This document shows, piece after piece, positions 21,815 through 32,311 of a stretch of 42,039 bases of DNA (position 1 is the stretch's first letter; each line of letters begins with the position of its first letter). Made by a program: the position numbers and the translations under genes. Location: assembly GCA_027579435.1 (NCBI GenBank), contig JANBPK010001100.1, forward strand, positions 1 to 42,039, read 5' to 3'. The notes beneath the pieces are model-generated. The model made no database searches. It was given only the letters and a program-made list of their open reading frames with translations, and was not told where the DNA came from. The stretch is from Candolleomyces eurysporus. Lineage: Eukaryota; Basidiomycota; Agaricomycetes; Agaricales; Psathyrellaceae.

Positions 21815-23862
21815 TCAGTCAGTGAGGTACTCCGGACTCCACACCTCCGGGAACCTATACCAACTCCTAGGCAGCTCCTCCAATCTCATAACCGTACTCG
21901 CCGGCACCGGACCCGTACGCCCTCCGCCTGCAGGGCAAGCTCCTACATATCCGTGAGGGTGGATACCCTGGGGATGATGATACGGAGGAACATACGCTCT
22001 CGAGGAAAGACTCGAAGAGCTACTCAGCCTGCGCACCGCAGGCGGTCCACCCTCCGCATCGCCGTACCTCTCCACTCGATACTCCAGCCAACTATCCTCA
22101 TACCGATGCGTCCCCGTCCTCTTCCGATACTCAAAGCCCACACACTCCAGCGTCGGCAGCCGACTCGCGAACAACGACGCACACTCCCTGCGCGCGTTCC
22201 TCCACGGCTCCACCCGATCCGCATCGTCGAATTCAGGGAACTGGATGCACATCCGGAGGTTCCTGAGCTGAGCGAGGGGCGTGAAGGCCACGGCGAATTC
22301 GTCCCAGTCGTAGATGGGTTTCCCGTCATGGTACCCGCACAACTCGACTTCGAGGGTTTCGAGGTTGGGGAAGAGCGAGCTGATTTGGTGGCACAGCTCG
22401 GGATTGGCCTTGTCCTCGATCATTATGCGTAGTAGCTTCAGGGACGGGTATCGGACGGTATGAGGGTTGCCTCCCGTACTTGAGCTCGAAGCAGCAGAAG
22501 ATGAAGTGGAAGAAGAGGATGAGGGGGAAGGGGAGGGGGAGGCCGAGGTGGAGTTGGAACAGGAGGAGGGAGAGTTGGGAGCGTCACCGCTCGATGCTGT
22601 AGCAGACATTCCGAAATCCCGCATCAGCGCATTAATCTCTGCACGGCTGAGCGCGACAGGGACTCTGGGGAGGTCACTGATGGCGCAGATAACAAGGCGT
22701 TCGAGCTGATCTGCATAGTGGAAGATGGTGCCAGACAGCTGGCACGCATTCGATATCGCGAGGTACCGAATTTGCGAAAGAAGGGTGGCGGGATTGCGGC
22801 GGTGGGTGTAGTATGGGCCGGAGGGTCCCTGCACGATGGCATAGGAGGAAGACAATAGCACAGACGATCCCTCTCCTGCAGTGTTCGTAGGGAGAATACG
22901 GAATAGTGGGTCATTCTTGACAGTGGCGAAAAGCAGCCTCAAATCGATGAGTTTGGGCATCTGCGCGATCACATCGACGAGCTCGGTGCCGTTAGGGTTA
23001 GCACGCGGAGCATGGCCCGTCAAGATAAGGGTGTGAAGGTTGGGCCACTCATGTTGCGCTAGCTCTGACAGCGAGCAGAGGTCACCCGAAATCTGCACAG
23101 ACCGGAGGGAATCGGCCTTGGCGAGGTTGAATAGGACAGAGTCGGCAGCGTATCGCGCCAGACTGTCGTTCCTGTACCTCTTCCTGTAATCCCGGATATA
23201 GTACGTGACTTCCTGGTACTTGGAGTCGTACGGACCCTCGCCGACGCGGAGGGCTTCCGCTACGGGGACCAGAGCGATATGTTCCAGATTGAATTGGGAC
23301 GGAATTCGGGGGAGCATGTCGATGTAGAGGGGCGTGTCGGAAATGGAGAGTGATCGGATGGAGGGGCATTGCAGGAGGGCGATGAAAATGGAGACGGGCG
23401 GGTAAAAGGGGCAGGTGATGTGAAATTTGGAAAGACCCTCCATTCGAGGGAGGGCGCGGACCAGCTTATCGAGATGTCGGGGGTGGTAGTCGCCGCCAAT
23501 GTAGTACCGGTCTCCCCACATGGGGGGACTGGCGTCGGGCCAGTGATCTGGCCACAGCAGCGAGAGCTTCCTGCAGGGGACAAGCTTTAGTGTCAGTCTG
23601 CTGCGCAACGTGATAAGATATGTCTGCGGCGACGCACCTGAAGTGTCTCCACAACGTCTCCGGGAAGAATTCCAGNCCCATTCTCCTCCGAATGCTTGTC
23701 CCCGTGCGGCCATTGGACGTTGGCGAACAGCTCAGGCAGGGCGACCTCCCGCAAGAGTCGACTGGCGAGTGAAACGCTCTTCAGATCGTGAGCGGTTTGC
23801 CGGTCCCCAGCAACCTCTGCGATGATGGAGTAGAGGATATCGGTGGGCAGCCTGGATTCCAT
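21815..23862 (-). CDS. F-box protein with long C-terminal leucine-rich-like region (659 aa)
   Basis: Two exons, 23862-23638 and 23570-21815, flank a 67 nt intron (GTGCGT donor, CTGCAG acceptor). The start MESRLPTDILYSIIAEVAGD is an F-box-like helix pair, continuing LKSVSLASRLLREVALPELF. N23676 precedes CCC on the plus strand; dropping it gives GLEFFPETLWRHFR, which joins KLSLLWPDHWPDA after splicing. The remainder has irregular Leu-rich strands (LHTLILTGHAPRAN, IRYLAISNACQL, LKLLRIMIED, LETLEVELCGY), as in SCF adaptors with LRR-like substrate domains. A Ser/Pro low-complexity insertion occupies roughly residues 400-438. F-box proteins bind Skp1 and deliver substrates for ubiquitination. No break is seen; the gene sits in the stable central part, next to UBC13. 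Confidence 0.85.
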
Positions 23863-24543
23863 GGTCGATGTGGCGCTATGCTCGAGCTCGACACGCAAGG
23901 ACGTCGCCCTCAACGCTGGCGTCTTGCTGGAGGGTGGGCTGTGACGGGGAGGTGGTGGTGGAGGGAAGGAGGGCGTGGTAAATAACAGAACACGGCAGCA
24001 GCATGGTGAAGAAGGGACGGTGTGCGGCGTCAAACTTAAATTAGAGTGCAGATGTTGCTCAGATCTGGGGTCCAAATCACATCCCTTGTCAGACGGCAAC
24101 GGTTCACTCTTTCCATAGCCTTCCCGCGGTCTGCATTTTGCCGAGAAGTGCGAGAATCCTGTCCCCGGCCCAAACATGACCCAGGTTGGGGTTTCGTGCC
24201 ACCATCTGCGCACCAGAATCCAGGTTGGTCCCCCATAAATAAAGCGGTGTCATTACGAGACCACCGTGGCCAGGTGGTGTACCATTTGAAACAGAAAATA
24301 ATAGAAATAAGCGAGCGGGGGGTTATCACCGAACTAACAGGAAGCGCCATTGAAATAGGCAAGCCGAAAGATGCGCTCGACAGAATTGTCTCAACTGATT
24401 GTGACGAGTGGTAAGTTTATATTGATCCATTATCATAAAGACATGCCTGCGCGTTACCCGTTCCCTACAATCGAACTCAGAGTCTGTGACTGCCAGNCTT
24501 CCTTCTTCCAGCCAGAAGCACCGGAAGTCCGGCTAGAGCTCCT
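23863..24543. other. Promoter region of F-box gene and 3' flank of UBC13
   Basis: No supported gene. Frames at 24036-24414 exist on both strands without family features. The stretch before 23863 is CT-rich on the minus strand, typical of fungal transcription starts. Confidence 0.4.
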
Positions 24544-25552
24544 TCACGTCGCGTACTGCTGCGTCCACTCCCGACTCACTCGCTGTGCATCCGCCTCGTT
24601 CTCCTTATAGTGCTTCGCCACATCCGTGGCAAGGGGATCGTCGGGGTTAGGAGCACTCAGGAGTGCCTGTATAGAGAGCAGCACNGTTCGGATTTGGAGC
24701 GCTGGGGACCATTTGTCTGGGATGAGTCAGTCAGTACATGAATGACCAATGATTCGCCATATCCCTGGTCGANGCTGATTGCACAGGAAGCGCAGGGCTG
24801 GCAGAGGGAATGAACAGATGCGCACCTTTCAGGATATCAAGGCAAATGCGGCCGAGTTTGTCTATCCAGAAAGATAACCAAGAAGCAGTCGATGAAAGAT
24901 AAAGAGCGAGAAGGGTAAGTAACGTAAAGATGTGTCCGTGAGTATTGCGTTCACCCTCGACGACNATCACACTGAATGGCGACGTACCGATATTGGGGTG
25001 ATAGATCTTGGTGAGGAACCTCACCTTGGGCGGTGCCATTGGGTATTCTTCCGGCAAGAACAGTTCGAGTTTGAAGATGCCCTCTGACAGAGCCATTCGA
25101 TATGGATAACGATCAGTGTCAGCGATCACACGAGAAGGGGATTGAAGAGGCAGTTNAAAGAGGGTGTGGGCAAACAATCGGTCAGTATTCTGCACTGCTC
25201 AAATGAATGAAATAGAACTTACTTTCAAAAGGGCTTCCTCCAGGACCTTCAATCGTTACATCAAAGTATCTGAGGTTGTCGTCGTGAGGGGCAGCCGTAA
25301 TCCCAGGCGCTGGGTCCGCCACTAGACGCTCCGTTTCCTGAATACATATCGATTCCAGAGAGTAGATTCAAGGCAAGTTTCCGATTCGAGACAGAGGTGG
25401 TAAGAACACGTAAGCTGGAGATTCAGACTGCAGAACAAGGCTTCAGATATTGACCTTGATAATCCGCTGTTGAGGTCGCCGCCGAGCGCACGATGATCAG
25501 CGACCCGGATGCNCNGACGATGGNCATTGATACGCACCTTGGGAAGAGACAT
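24544..25552 (-). CDS. UBC13: Ubiquitin-conjugating enzyme E2 N (Ubc13)
   Basis: Six exons: 25552-25538, 25466-25455, 25337-25223, 25083-24988, 24861-24826 and 24716-24544, giving 148 aa. The first two exons encode only MSLPK and RIIK. The sequence follows Ubc13 closely: [17 protein letters not shown], then [13 protein letters not shown], the YHPN motif, catalytic Cys86 in GRICLDILK, and [15 protein letters not shown]. Human Ubc13 is 152 aa with Cys87. With the Mms2/Uev1 partner it builds Lys63-linked ubiquitin chains in post-replication repair and signalling. Position 48 is Lys (SPFEKGIFKL) where many orthologues have Gly; this rests on the 25083 acceptor. N24685 falls in a Thr codon (ACN) and is harmless. 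Ns near 25513-25524 lie in intron 1. Confidence 0.95.
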
Positions 25553-27488
25553 GATCTATAGCGAGACTACGAACCTAGATAACGTTTGTAAGTGGGTCTA
25601 GGGAGACAAAGGGTNTTGTCGTCGTCGTCAATGGCAAGTGCAGTGTAGTCTCGGCGTCCTGATCTGTCGGCCTCTCGACCTCCAATGACTAAGCGCATCA
25701 TGGAAACCGTTATCTTATCTGAGCTTCCCACGGTGGGACCCACTTCTGGCAGNNTNNGNNNNNNAGTCGGCGTGTTTCTTTCTTCTCAGCACGCCCAGGA
25801 CTGCCTNCAGCATCTGATATGTCAGGATGCGCGCTCATATATAGCCCACCTGGTGTCGCGCCTCTCAAACTTCCATTGCTTCGGTCGTGCTTCTCCGCCG
25901 TCTTGTCAATGAAATTCTCCGAGTCTTGGCTTCTGTGGCTCTCGTCCACTGCCGTACTCCAACGCCTGACCCTCTTTCGACCATCTTGGGCCTTGGCATT
26001 NGAGGTCTTCTGAGGCTCAGCCTGATCTAGCATCTATCAGCCTAATCAGGACGAACCCTCGGTTCCTGAAATCTTGTACTTCTTCCGTTCAAGACACCAA
26101 AACGTGGCCACTACTCACCTCCCACGCGCTGGATCTGCATTCTCTATGTGGCTNTCANTGCTCAGCGCACTTCCAGTGCCAGTCCCCCACATTTNCAAGA
26201 GTATTGAGTACTCTTCCCGCCCGCTCTATGTTTAACTCCTGATATGTACAATCACACCCTCTGGACTGGGAACTTGTAGCCCAAAACCGGGGCTCGGAGT
26301 TCACTTGATTGAATTTTGACAGCGACATACCCGTCTTTTTCAATCCCGCGAAACATCCGCGAGAAAGGCAGCACCCCTCAGCGAAATGTGCATATACGGT
26401 AAAACGGTAAGTGCACCCGAATCCTGATAAAACGGATCAACTTAGTCCACAATCAACCCGTCCTTGGACTTTCCTTCTTCAGCTACTTCACCTCGATGTG
26501 TGTGTGNATCTGTCCGTCTATGTTCGTTAACATTCATTTCTNCNTTTCATAAAGTCCCACATGGCGGGAGGGTTACGACGACNAGTACTTATAGAGCCTT
26601 GAGACTCCTTTGCCGCACGACCGGCACCGATACCAATACCGACGTCGCTGATACTGGTGCCAACACCGAGAGCAACCCTCGTTTCTTTCCCTTCCTTTCC
26701 ATGGCACGGCTTGCTTAATTTAATTCAGTTCCCGTTCCCTTCTACCGTCACTCTACTCACCTACTGTCTGACCGGCCGTCTGATCTGGCTNGNNGNCTGA
26801 CTGATTGACTGNCNNNCTGAACTATTTCTTGTTNTAGACGATCATCCGCCGTCCAAAGAACCCCCGCAGCGCTCCCGGCTCCCGTTCCCGCGTTCAAATT
26901 CCAAACTCGTACAGTGAAGGGAAGGTACTGCGTCAAACCTCAATCAAGGAAGGGAAGAGGGAACGTTGATTCTTTCTAATTCTATTCTATTCTATTCTAT
27001 TCCATTCAATCAGTTGGTACTTCCCTTGCAGTGCCATTGATACGACACAACACGAAGCGATGGCATGCCAGTGCGTGTCCATGCTGGCTGCCGAGATCTT
27101 ACTTGTAGATTTGGGGTGGCGACACCACATACATACATGCATGCACACCGCGCACGCACACACACCTCCAGCTCGCGCTTCTTTCAATTTAGAATGGACA
27201 TGGACTCGGCAAGAGGGCAGCGCCGGGTTGAATGGATGGAATGTGATCACTCTAGCATAAATGTTAAAGAAGTGAAGGTGTGAGGATGAAACTTTAAATT
27301 GGCGCAGCTGCTTCTAGATCTTCTCCTGTCGTCGGCTAGAAAACTGGGTACCGGTAGTGTATACCCGGTGCAGCGAATAGTCGGTGTGAACTAAAATTCG
27401 GGGTGCTCGTTTTAGAGTGAGAATGAAGGTTCGAATAACGGAATCTGATTGCGAGCCAAGTATTGTATATGTCGACATGGGTCAGGGA
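25553..27488. other. Long intergenic region with many Ns
   Basis: No convincing gene in nearly 2 kb. It separates the promoter of UBC13 from the decayed F-box array. Clusters of N occur at 25753-25766 and 26792-26816. Small frames in all phases lack family features. Repeated similar phrases (ctgactgattgactg) near 26797-26812 suggest short tandem repeats that assembled poorly. Confidence 0.4.
26981..27000. repeat. (TCTAT)4 microsatellite
   Basis: Four exact TCTAT units, with degenerate units on both sides. Confidence 0.9.
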
Positions 27489-29148
27489 CTAAAGACACAA
27501 AGGGCTAAGGTCGAAGTAAAAGCATGAAGTTAAATCCGAAACAATAGCTCGATTAGAATACTCATCGAGGGTGATAATCTTGGGAGCGAAGGGTAGCTTT
27601 TGAGCAGCCTCCACCCTACACGACTTGAACGGGAGTTCTGAGCCACTTCCCTCCATTCCATCGGCTGGTGGATTTGGAGGTACGAAACCATGGTCCAACA
27701 CGATTACCCTAAAGAGAGGCCGTAACGAAATCCAAAGGGGAGTGACCTTCTTGCTTATCATCGATGGTACCCACGTCGGTTTGCTTGAAAGTAACGGACG
27801 AAGAGTGCAGGTTCTGTCCTTCAACCGCACCCGGAATCGATAACAAAAATATACCGCTCCGTGAGGCCGGTACAGCGCAGTGAAATCTACCGTTGACTTG
27901 ACGGGGGGCAGAATATCGTCTGTGAGAACGTCTTTACCACGAACTTCGTGCCTCCAAAGCGAGCTGTATGATTCGAATGCTCGTGCCCTGGATGGTGGCG
28001 GCGTAGTCGATTCTCGCTGTTTCCAGAATGTGATAAAGTCCCTTTCACATGGAATAGTGATTATCAAGTCCCCGGAAGGAGGAATACTCGCTGCAAAAAT
28101 CAGCATTCAGTGGGGGATAGACGATGAAGCGATAAGACCTACCGCAGCAGGTACGGGCCAGAGATACCGTCCCCAAAATCGGGGTCAGCGCCAGCTCGTA
28201 TGCCGTTGACCGATTGCCAACGCACAATAATGGCGGTTCGAAACAGCTTGGATCCTCAAGGAAAGAGGCTAGACAACGAGCTGCTTGAATCCCGCAAGGC
28301 CGGTTATCCTCCATAACATCGACTCTCCATGTTTGAAACGAGTTCATGGCACCGTTCCCGAGACGAGTTCCATGAGTAACACAGATAGAAGGGTTTGAAA
28401 GGTTGGTAAGACCCAACGCCGCCCATTGGGCTGTTCAACGGACGTATGGTCAATAGAAAAGATAATCCTTGCTTTGTTTTGGGAAGCTTCTCCTCCGGCT
28501 AGCGGCGACTTCACCAGCAGCTTGGGTTCCCTGTATTGGCCCGGTACGTTGGGAATGAGATCATACCATCAGACGGACCGTCCTCGCAGCCAGCAAGGAT
28601 ACATCTACCGCCTGGAACGATGCGGAGTCATGCGACCTCCGCATTCGGGGTATTGGACGAACGCAGCTTGTCCAATGTGAACAGCTGGGGTATCTTTAGA
28701 CTGGCCTGTGATTTCCAGAAGATTCGCTCTACATTACTCGAGAAGCACTCGAGGAACGTTTTGAGGGGAATGAATGGAGTGGGCAACGAACATTCGAGGG
28801 ATCGGTGAAAGAGCCCGGTTCACACCTCCTTCGCGTGAGTGTGCTTGCAGCCTCCTGCATGTCTATGAAAGAATTCAGTGTCAGATTTTCAGTAGCATTT
28901 ATGGCGACTTCCAATCCTGATTTTAATGATGTAAACCCACTCTAGCTGCTTCATAACTAGCAAGAGTATTCCTATCGGGAGGGCCTGCAATTCATGCGGC
29001 TCAAGGCGACGCTGAACCTATAACTTGGACTTGAACAGATTCCTGACTTGAATAGTCCAAGATACAACACCCATGGGAGAAGAGATATCCGTTTCCCAGC
29101 AATTATTGTCAGCGAACGAACAAAGTTGAGGTTGAGAATTGACGCCAT
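27489..29148 (-). pseudogene. Decayed F-box/beta-propeller-like gene, copy 1 of 5
   Basis: It follows the exon order of the intact genes at 34.2 and 36.3 kb but is broken in many places. The first exon (MASILNLNFVRS, 29148) is followed by GGATAT where a GT donor is expected. The F-box remnant reads LPIGILLLVMKQLEWVYII and is followed by GGAAGT instead of GTAGGT. The middle lacks about 45 bp near 28210-28260, and the last exon begins RVFLLPG but loses a G from a run, shifting the frame. DILPPVKSTVDF and LDEYSNRAIVSDLTS are still recognisable in the final exon. Much of it is nearly identical to 40638-41494. Non-functional as an F-box adaptor. Confidence 0.8.
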
Positions 29149-29678
29149 GATGGCGGGAGAGACAAAGTCGTCAGCTCGAATAAGTCCCGGTCACGCTATA
29201 TGAAGTTGGCGTCACATCTTGGCAACTTCCATTCGTGCTTGTTTTACATCGTCGTTCCGCAGTGAGTACCGTCCTTCTCTTTCGTTTTATACCACGCATC
29301 CTGTCTCTTTTTTTTGCACTCCTTCCTCTGTATCCCTTCGCGCTCTTTTTAAAACTTTTCTGAGCAGCTTAATAGAAGGAAATTGAATGCGAACGTAGTC
29401 GGGGCGAGATTGCCTCATTGTGAGTTCTGAGTTTGTCCGAGGTATCAAGCTGACCGAATAGGAAAGCTACGCTTGTGGACTGTGGTGGTTTGTGCTAGGC
29501 TAGGCGATGAATCGAAACGATTCGACTTCTCGTTGATAGGCGCCTGGTAGGCCGCATGTCCACACTCGTGTCTTGAGCCTGGAGAATACGGCATGNCGCC
29601 TTGTACTGGAGTGTCTAATTCGATCAAATACATGGCAGGGCGCTAATCGATACCGATTCGGGACGATATATGGTATAG
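28306..29678. repeat. Segmental duplication, left copy (pairs with about 40638-41960)
   Basis: Direct repeat of about 1.3 kb, roughly 95 percent identical by eye in its best parts (for example gcagccagcaaggatacat in both). It contains the 5' half of a minus-strand F-box-family gene, the shared promoter and the first exons of a divergent plus-strand gene. Similarity begins near cctcca/caatgacatcgactc and fades after ggacgatatat. Confidence 0.85.
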
Positions 29679-29679
29679 T
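29386..29679 (+). pseudogene. Broken start of a plus-strand gene (counterpart of 41726-42039)
   Basis: The duplicated first exon has a stop at the fourth codon (ATG CGA ACG TAG). A second exon-like piece near 29506 gives DESKRFDFSLI, and a third near 29634 gives HGRALIDTDSGRYMV in another phase. Intron-like GTGAGT and GGCTAG borders are conserved with the right-hand copy. Whether this once led into the CHAT-domain sequence 0.7 kb downstream cannot be decided here. Confidence 0.35.
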
Positions 29680-30356
29680 GCGGACTGTAAGCAGGTTGTT
29701 AATAGGTCCCCGAGTACCTTCGAAGCCCCCATATACTTGAACAGCACGGTGATTCAATTTGCTACATGCATCCTTCTCTTACAGTTGCTCCCAAGGTTTT
29801 TAATGGCGGAGAATAGGTACACACGCCCTCCACATCCAAGTTACTTTGACAAAGACCTTCCTTCTTGCAGATCTCCTCAGGCTTCGATCAGACTATCCTT
29901 CAGAGAGTGAGTCGGACCTCTCTTCAAAACAATGACATCGCCGTGACCTGTCACGGTGTTTTCCAGCATATTTTATCTCACAGGCATGGTCGCCTTTCAG
30001 AGGCGTTATANCCCCCAATCCATCAATCGCAGCTGATTGCTTCAAACCATGTAGACATCGCCCTGGCTTTGGAATGCCTTTTTCTTTGTCTTCAAACATT
30101 CCCAGCCGATGGGAAGTTCGGGCTTCCATCAAAGTGTGAGATGGAGTGGACTTTGTACACGAGAGGAAGAAGAAACTGAAGATGAAGTCGAAGACGATGA
30201 CAACGAGGTATCTAGTGGAGATTCTCATGAACTAAATCAGGAAGAAGATGATACCAAAGAAGACATCGGATTTGAAGGTATCTGAGATGAACAATAACAG
30301 AGGCCTGTGCCCCCACGCCACATGGAGGATCACGCCGCCGCCGTTTGAGTGTAGGC
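29680..30356. other. Region upstream of the CHAT relic
   Basis: Possible decayed coding sequence on the plus strand. An acidic stretch (ETEDEVEDDDNEVSSGD) runs from about 30175 to a stop near 30285. A 104-codon frame at 29865-30179 has no recognisable family. Nothing firm can be called. Confidence 0.3.
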
Positions 30357-31298
30357 GAAATTTTCAGGAGCTTGTGGAACGATGTCGTAGAGCCAGTCTT
30401 GGATGTTCTCGGAATCTCCGTAAGTCACTCCTTCGACGTTGCTTTTTCATAATCTTGATTGCTGTAACAGAAATTCGAAGGATGCGCTCTATTAAGGGTC
30501 TGGTGGTGCCCAACGGGTCCTCTGGCTTTCCTTCCCCTTCACGCCGCAGTGATCTATGGGGGCAGCGGTCTCGAGAGCATCCTCGACTATGTGATTTCAT
30601 CGTTTACATGCCGACCGTCACAAACCTTACAAACAGAGATGAAATTTCTCTTCCAATTGATGGAGATACCCCCGGTCGGTTGTTTTTGGTCAGCCAGCCG
30701 AATACAAAAGGGCTTGCTTTCATCCCTGGAACCACCATAGAGATTCAATTCATTCAACAACGGGCCGTAGAGCATGGTGTCAATATGCTGACACTCAAAG
30801 GGATTGCCGCTACAGTTGATGCAGGACTCCGTCACATGAAAGCCTACGACAGTATCCACCTGGCCTGCCATGCAACCCGGAATCAGCCGCAGCCACTGCA
30901 AAGATACCTTTCTTTCAGAACGGTGACTTGAATTTTCGACCGTCATTGAGAGCAATTTGACACGTGCCAACCTTGCCTTTCGGTCCTCATGTCAAACAGG
31001 TACCGGGGAGCCGACACTTTCTCAGCAAGTCGTCCATCTCGCGGCAGGGATGTTGGCTGCCGGATATTGTAGGTTTGTGGCCACGATGTGGTCGATCGGA
31101 GAGAAGGACGCTCCCGAGGTTGCAAAGGACTTCTGCGAGTACCTCCTGGATCGTAGGGGGGAAGGTAGCAGCAGAAGACTTGGCTTTGACGGATCGCAAG
31201 CTGCCTATGCTCTAAAGAAACCAAACATCACGATCGGAGACGAAGACAAAGCCCGCAGCCGTAGGCTGGACAAACAGTGGGTTGCCGGACCGTCATAG
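30357..31298 (+). pseudogene. CHAT-domain (caspase-like) protein, decayed
   Basis: Several frames together give the C-terminal CHAT peptidase-like domain of large Agaricomycete TPR-CHAT proteins. In order: EIFRSLWNDVVEPVLDVLGI, an intact 51 nt intron (30420-30470), KFEGCALLRVWWCPTGPLAF, VSQPNTKGLAFIPGTTIEIQ, the His motif SIHLACHATRN, the Cys motif AFRSSCQTGTGEP and VHLAAGMLAAGY with VATMWSI. Both putative catalytic residues (His in LACHA, Cys in SCQTG) survive. Frameshifts are needed near 30605 and near 30905-30950, and the usual WVPYVHFG ending is missing. CHAT proteins are proteases or relics related to caspases and separases. The intron shows it is not a processed copy. It is on the opposite strand to the F-box array. 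Confidence 0.75.
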
Positions 31299-32311
31299 GC
31301 AACGAGCCCGATTTCGGAATAACCCTTTAGCTTTGACTGTGGCGGCGCTCTTGACTTGAGCTTACCTTTTCAAGGCAGTTGCCACAATGCAATGACTAGT
31401 GCTGACTCCCTGCTGTACAAATCGCGATGAATAGCTGGATGATCTCGGCTCAAGAGCTTGAGAGTACCAGTACGGGAGTAATCGTCCAAATATGTCGCGT
31501 TTCGAAGATGGACGAACCTGAGGCTGTCTGATTTGACTCATTTCAGAGCGATGGTGATAGTGAGCGCCTTTTGAAGTGGCCGACAGTGGGCCATGGGCTA
31601 GAGTCTGGGTTGCAAAAACTGCGGCACGACCCTGAAGAAAGAAAAAAACGGGATCGAGAAATCCAAATCGATGAGACTTCTACGACCTTTTCGGTGTGTG
31701 CCACTGGAGAAAAGCCTATGAAATCATTCATCTCGAACAAACGCCAGGTGGAGATGCTGCGGGTCTCTACATTCACGCCCTAAGCTGACATTTATCTGAC
31801 GACTGCTTTCCCATCTGTGATTCTGACCGCAGGTTTGAGTGCTATCTTGAAGTTCCCGGGTACCCTCATGTTTTCCATGTTGTTCTTGGCGATTGGATCT
31901 GGATGCGATCAAGGAGAACAAAGGCCTTGTGTTTATGTTTGTCAGAACATGCTCAATGTCCTCCGTGATTGAAAATTTAAACCAAGCAGCGCTCTCCAGA
32001 TCGAGAATTCAGCGCAACGAGTGGCACATCACCATATACAGCTGGGTCCCAACTGCCGCCTTTAGATGAAATTTCATCGATATGTATCGGAGTTCGCGCC
32101 AGCACGGTGGTAGTGGACGAGTCTTCGTTGGAAATATTTAAGGGTGGGTACCGCTCTACACCCCGTCACTCTTCTCCTACTCCCTTGCAATCTCCCTCCC
32201 CTCGAATCTCGACGGGTCGATAAAATTTCAGTTTCCAACTGGAGGTAGCGTCGTTTTTTCCGCTGCTTTTCTCTTTTTCTTACCACTCAAAATACTAGCT
32301 AAGCCGTTGAT
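31299..32311. other. Intergenic with an exon-like fragment
   Basis: On the plus strand 31534-31783 reads SDGDSERLLKWPTVGHGLES, then a charged helix and FSVCATGEKPMKSFI to a stop, preceded by an acceptor-like TTTCAG. It looks like the last exon of a lost gene but I do not recognise it. The rest has no coding signal. Confidence 0.3.
32134..32143 (+). promoter_or_regulatory. Possible TATA-like element of the 517 aa gene
   Basis: ATATTTAAGG lies about 170 bp before the start codon and is followed by a CT-rich tract (32150-32215) of the kind found at fungal transcription starts. No transcript evidence. Confidence 0.35.

Noticed and set aside
22467..22709. Glu-rich plus-strand frame
   Set aside because: Antisense of the Ser-rich insertion in the F-box protein.
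26464..27260. Possible gene upstream of the F-box array
   Set aside because: Frames are short, in several phases, interrupted by N and without family features; one is a CA-rich repeat artefact.
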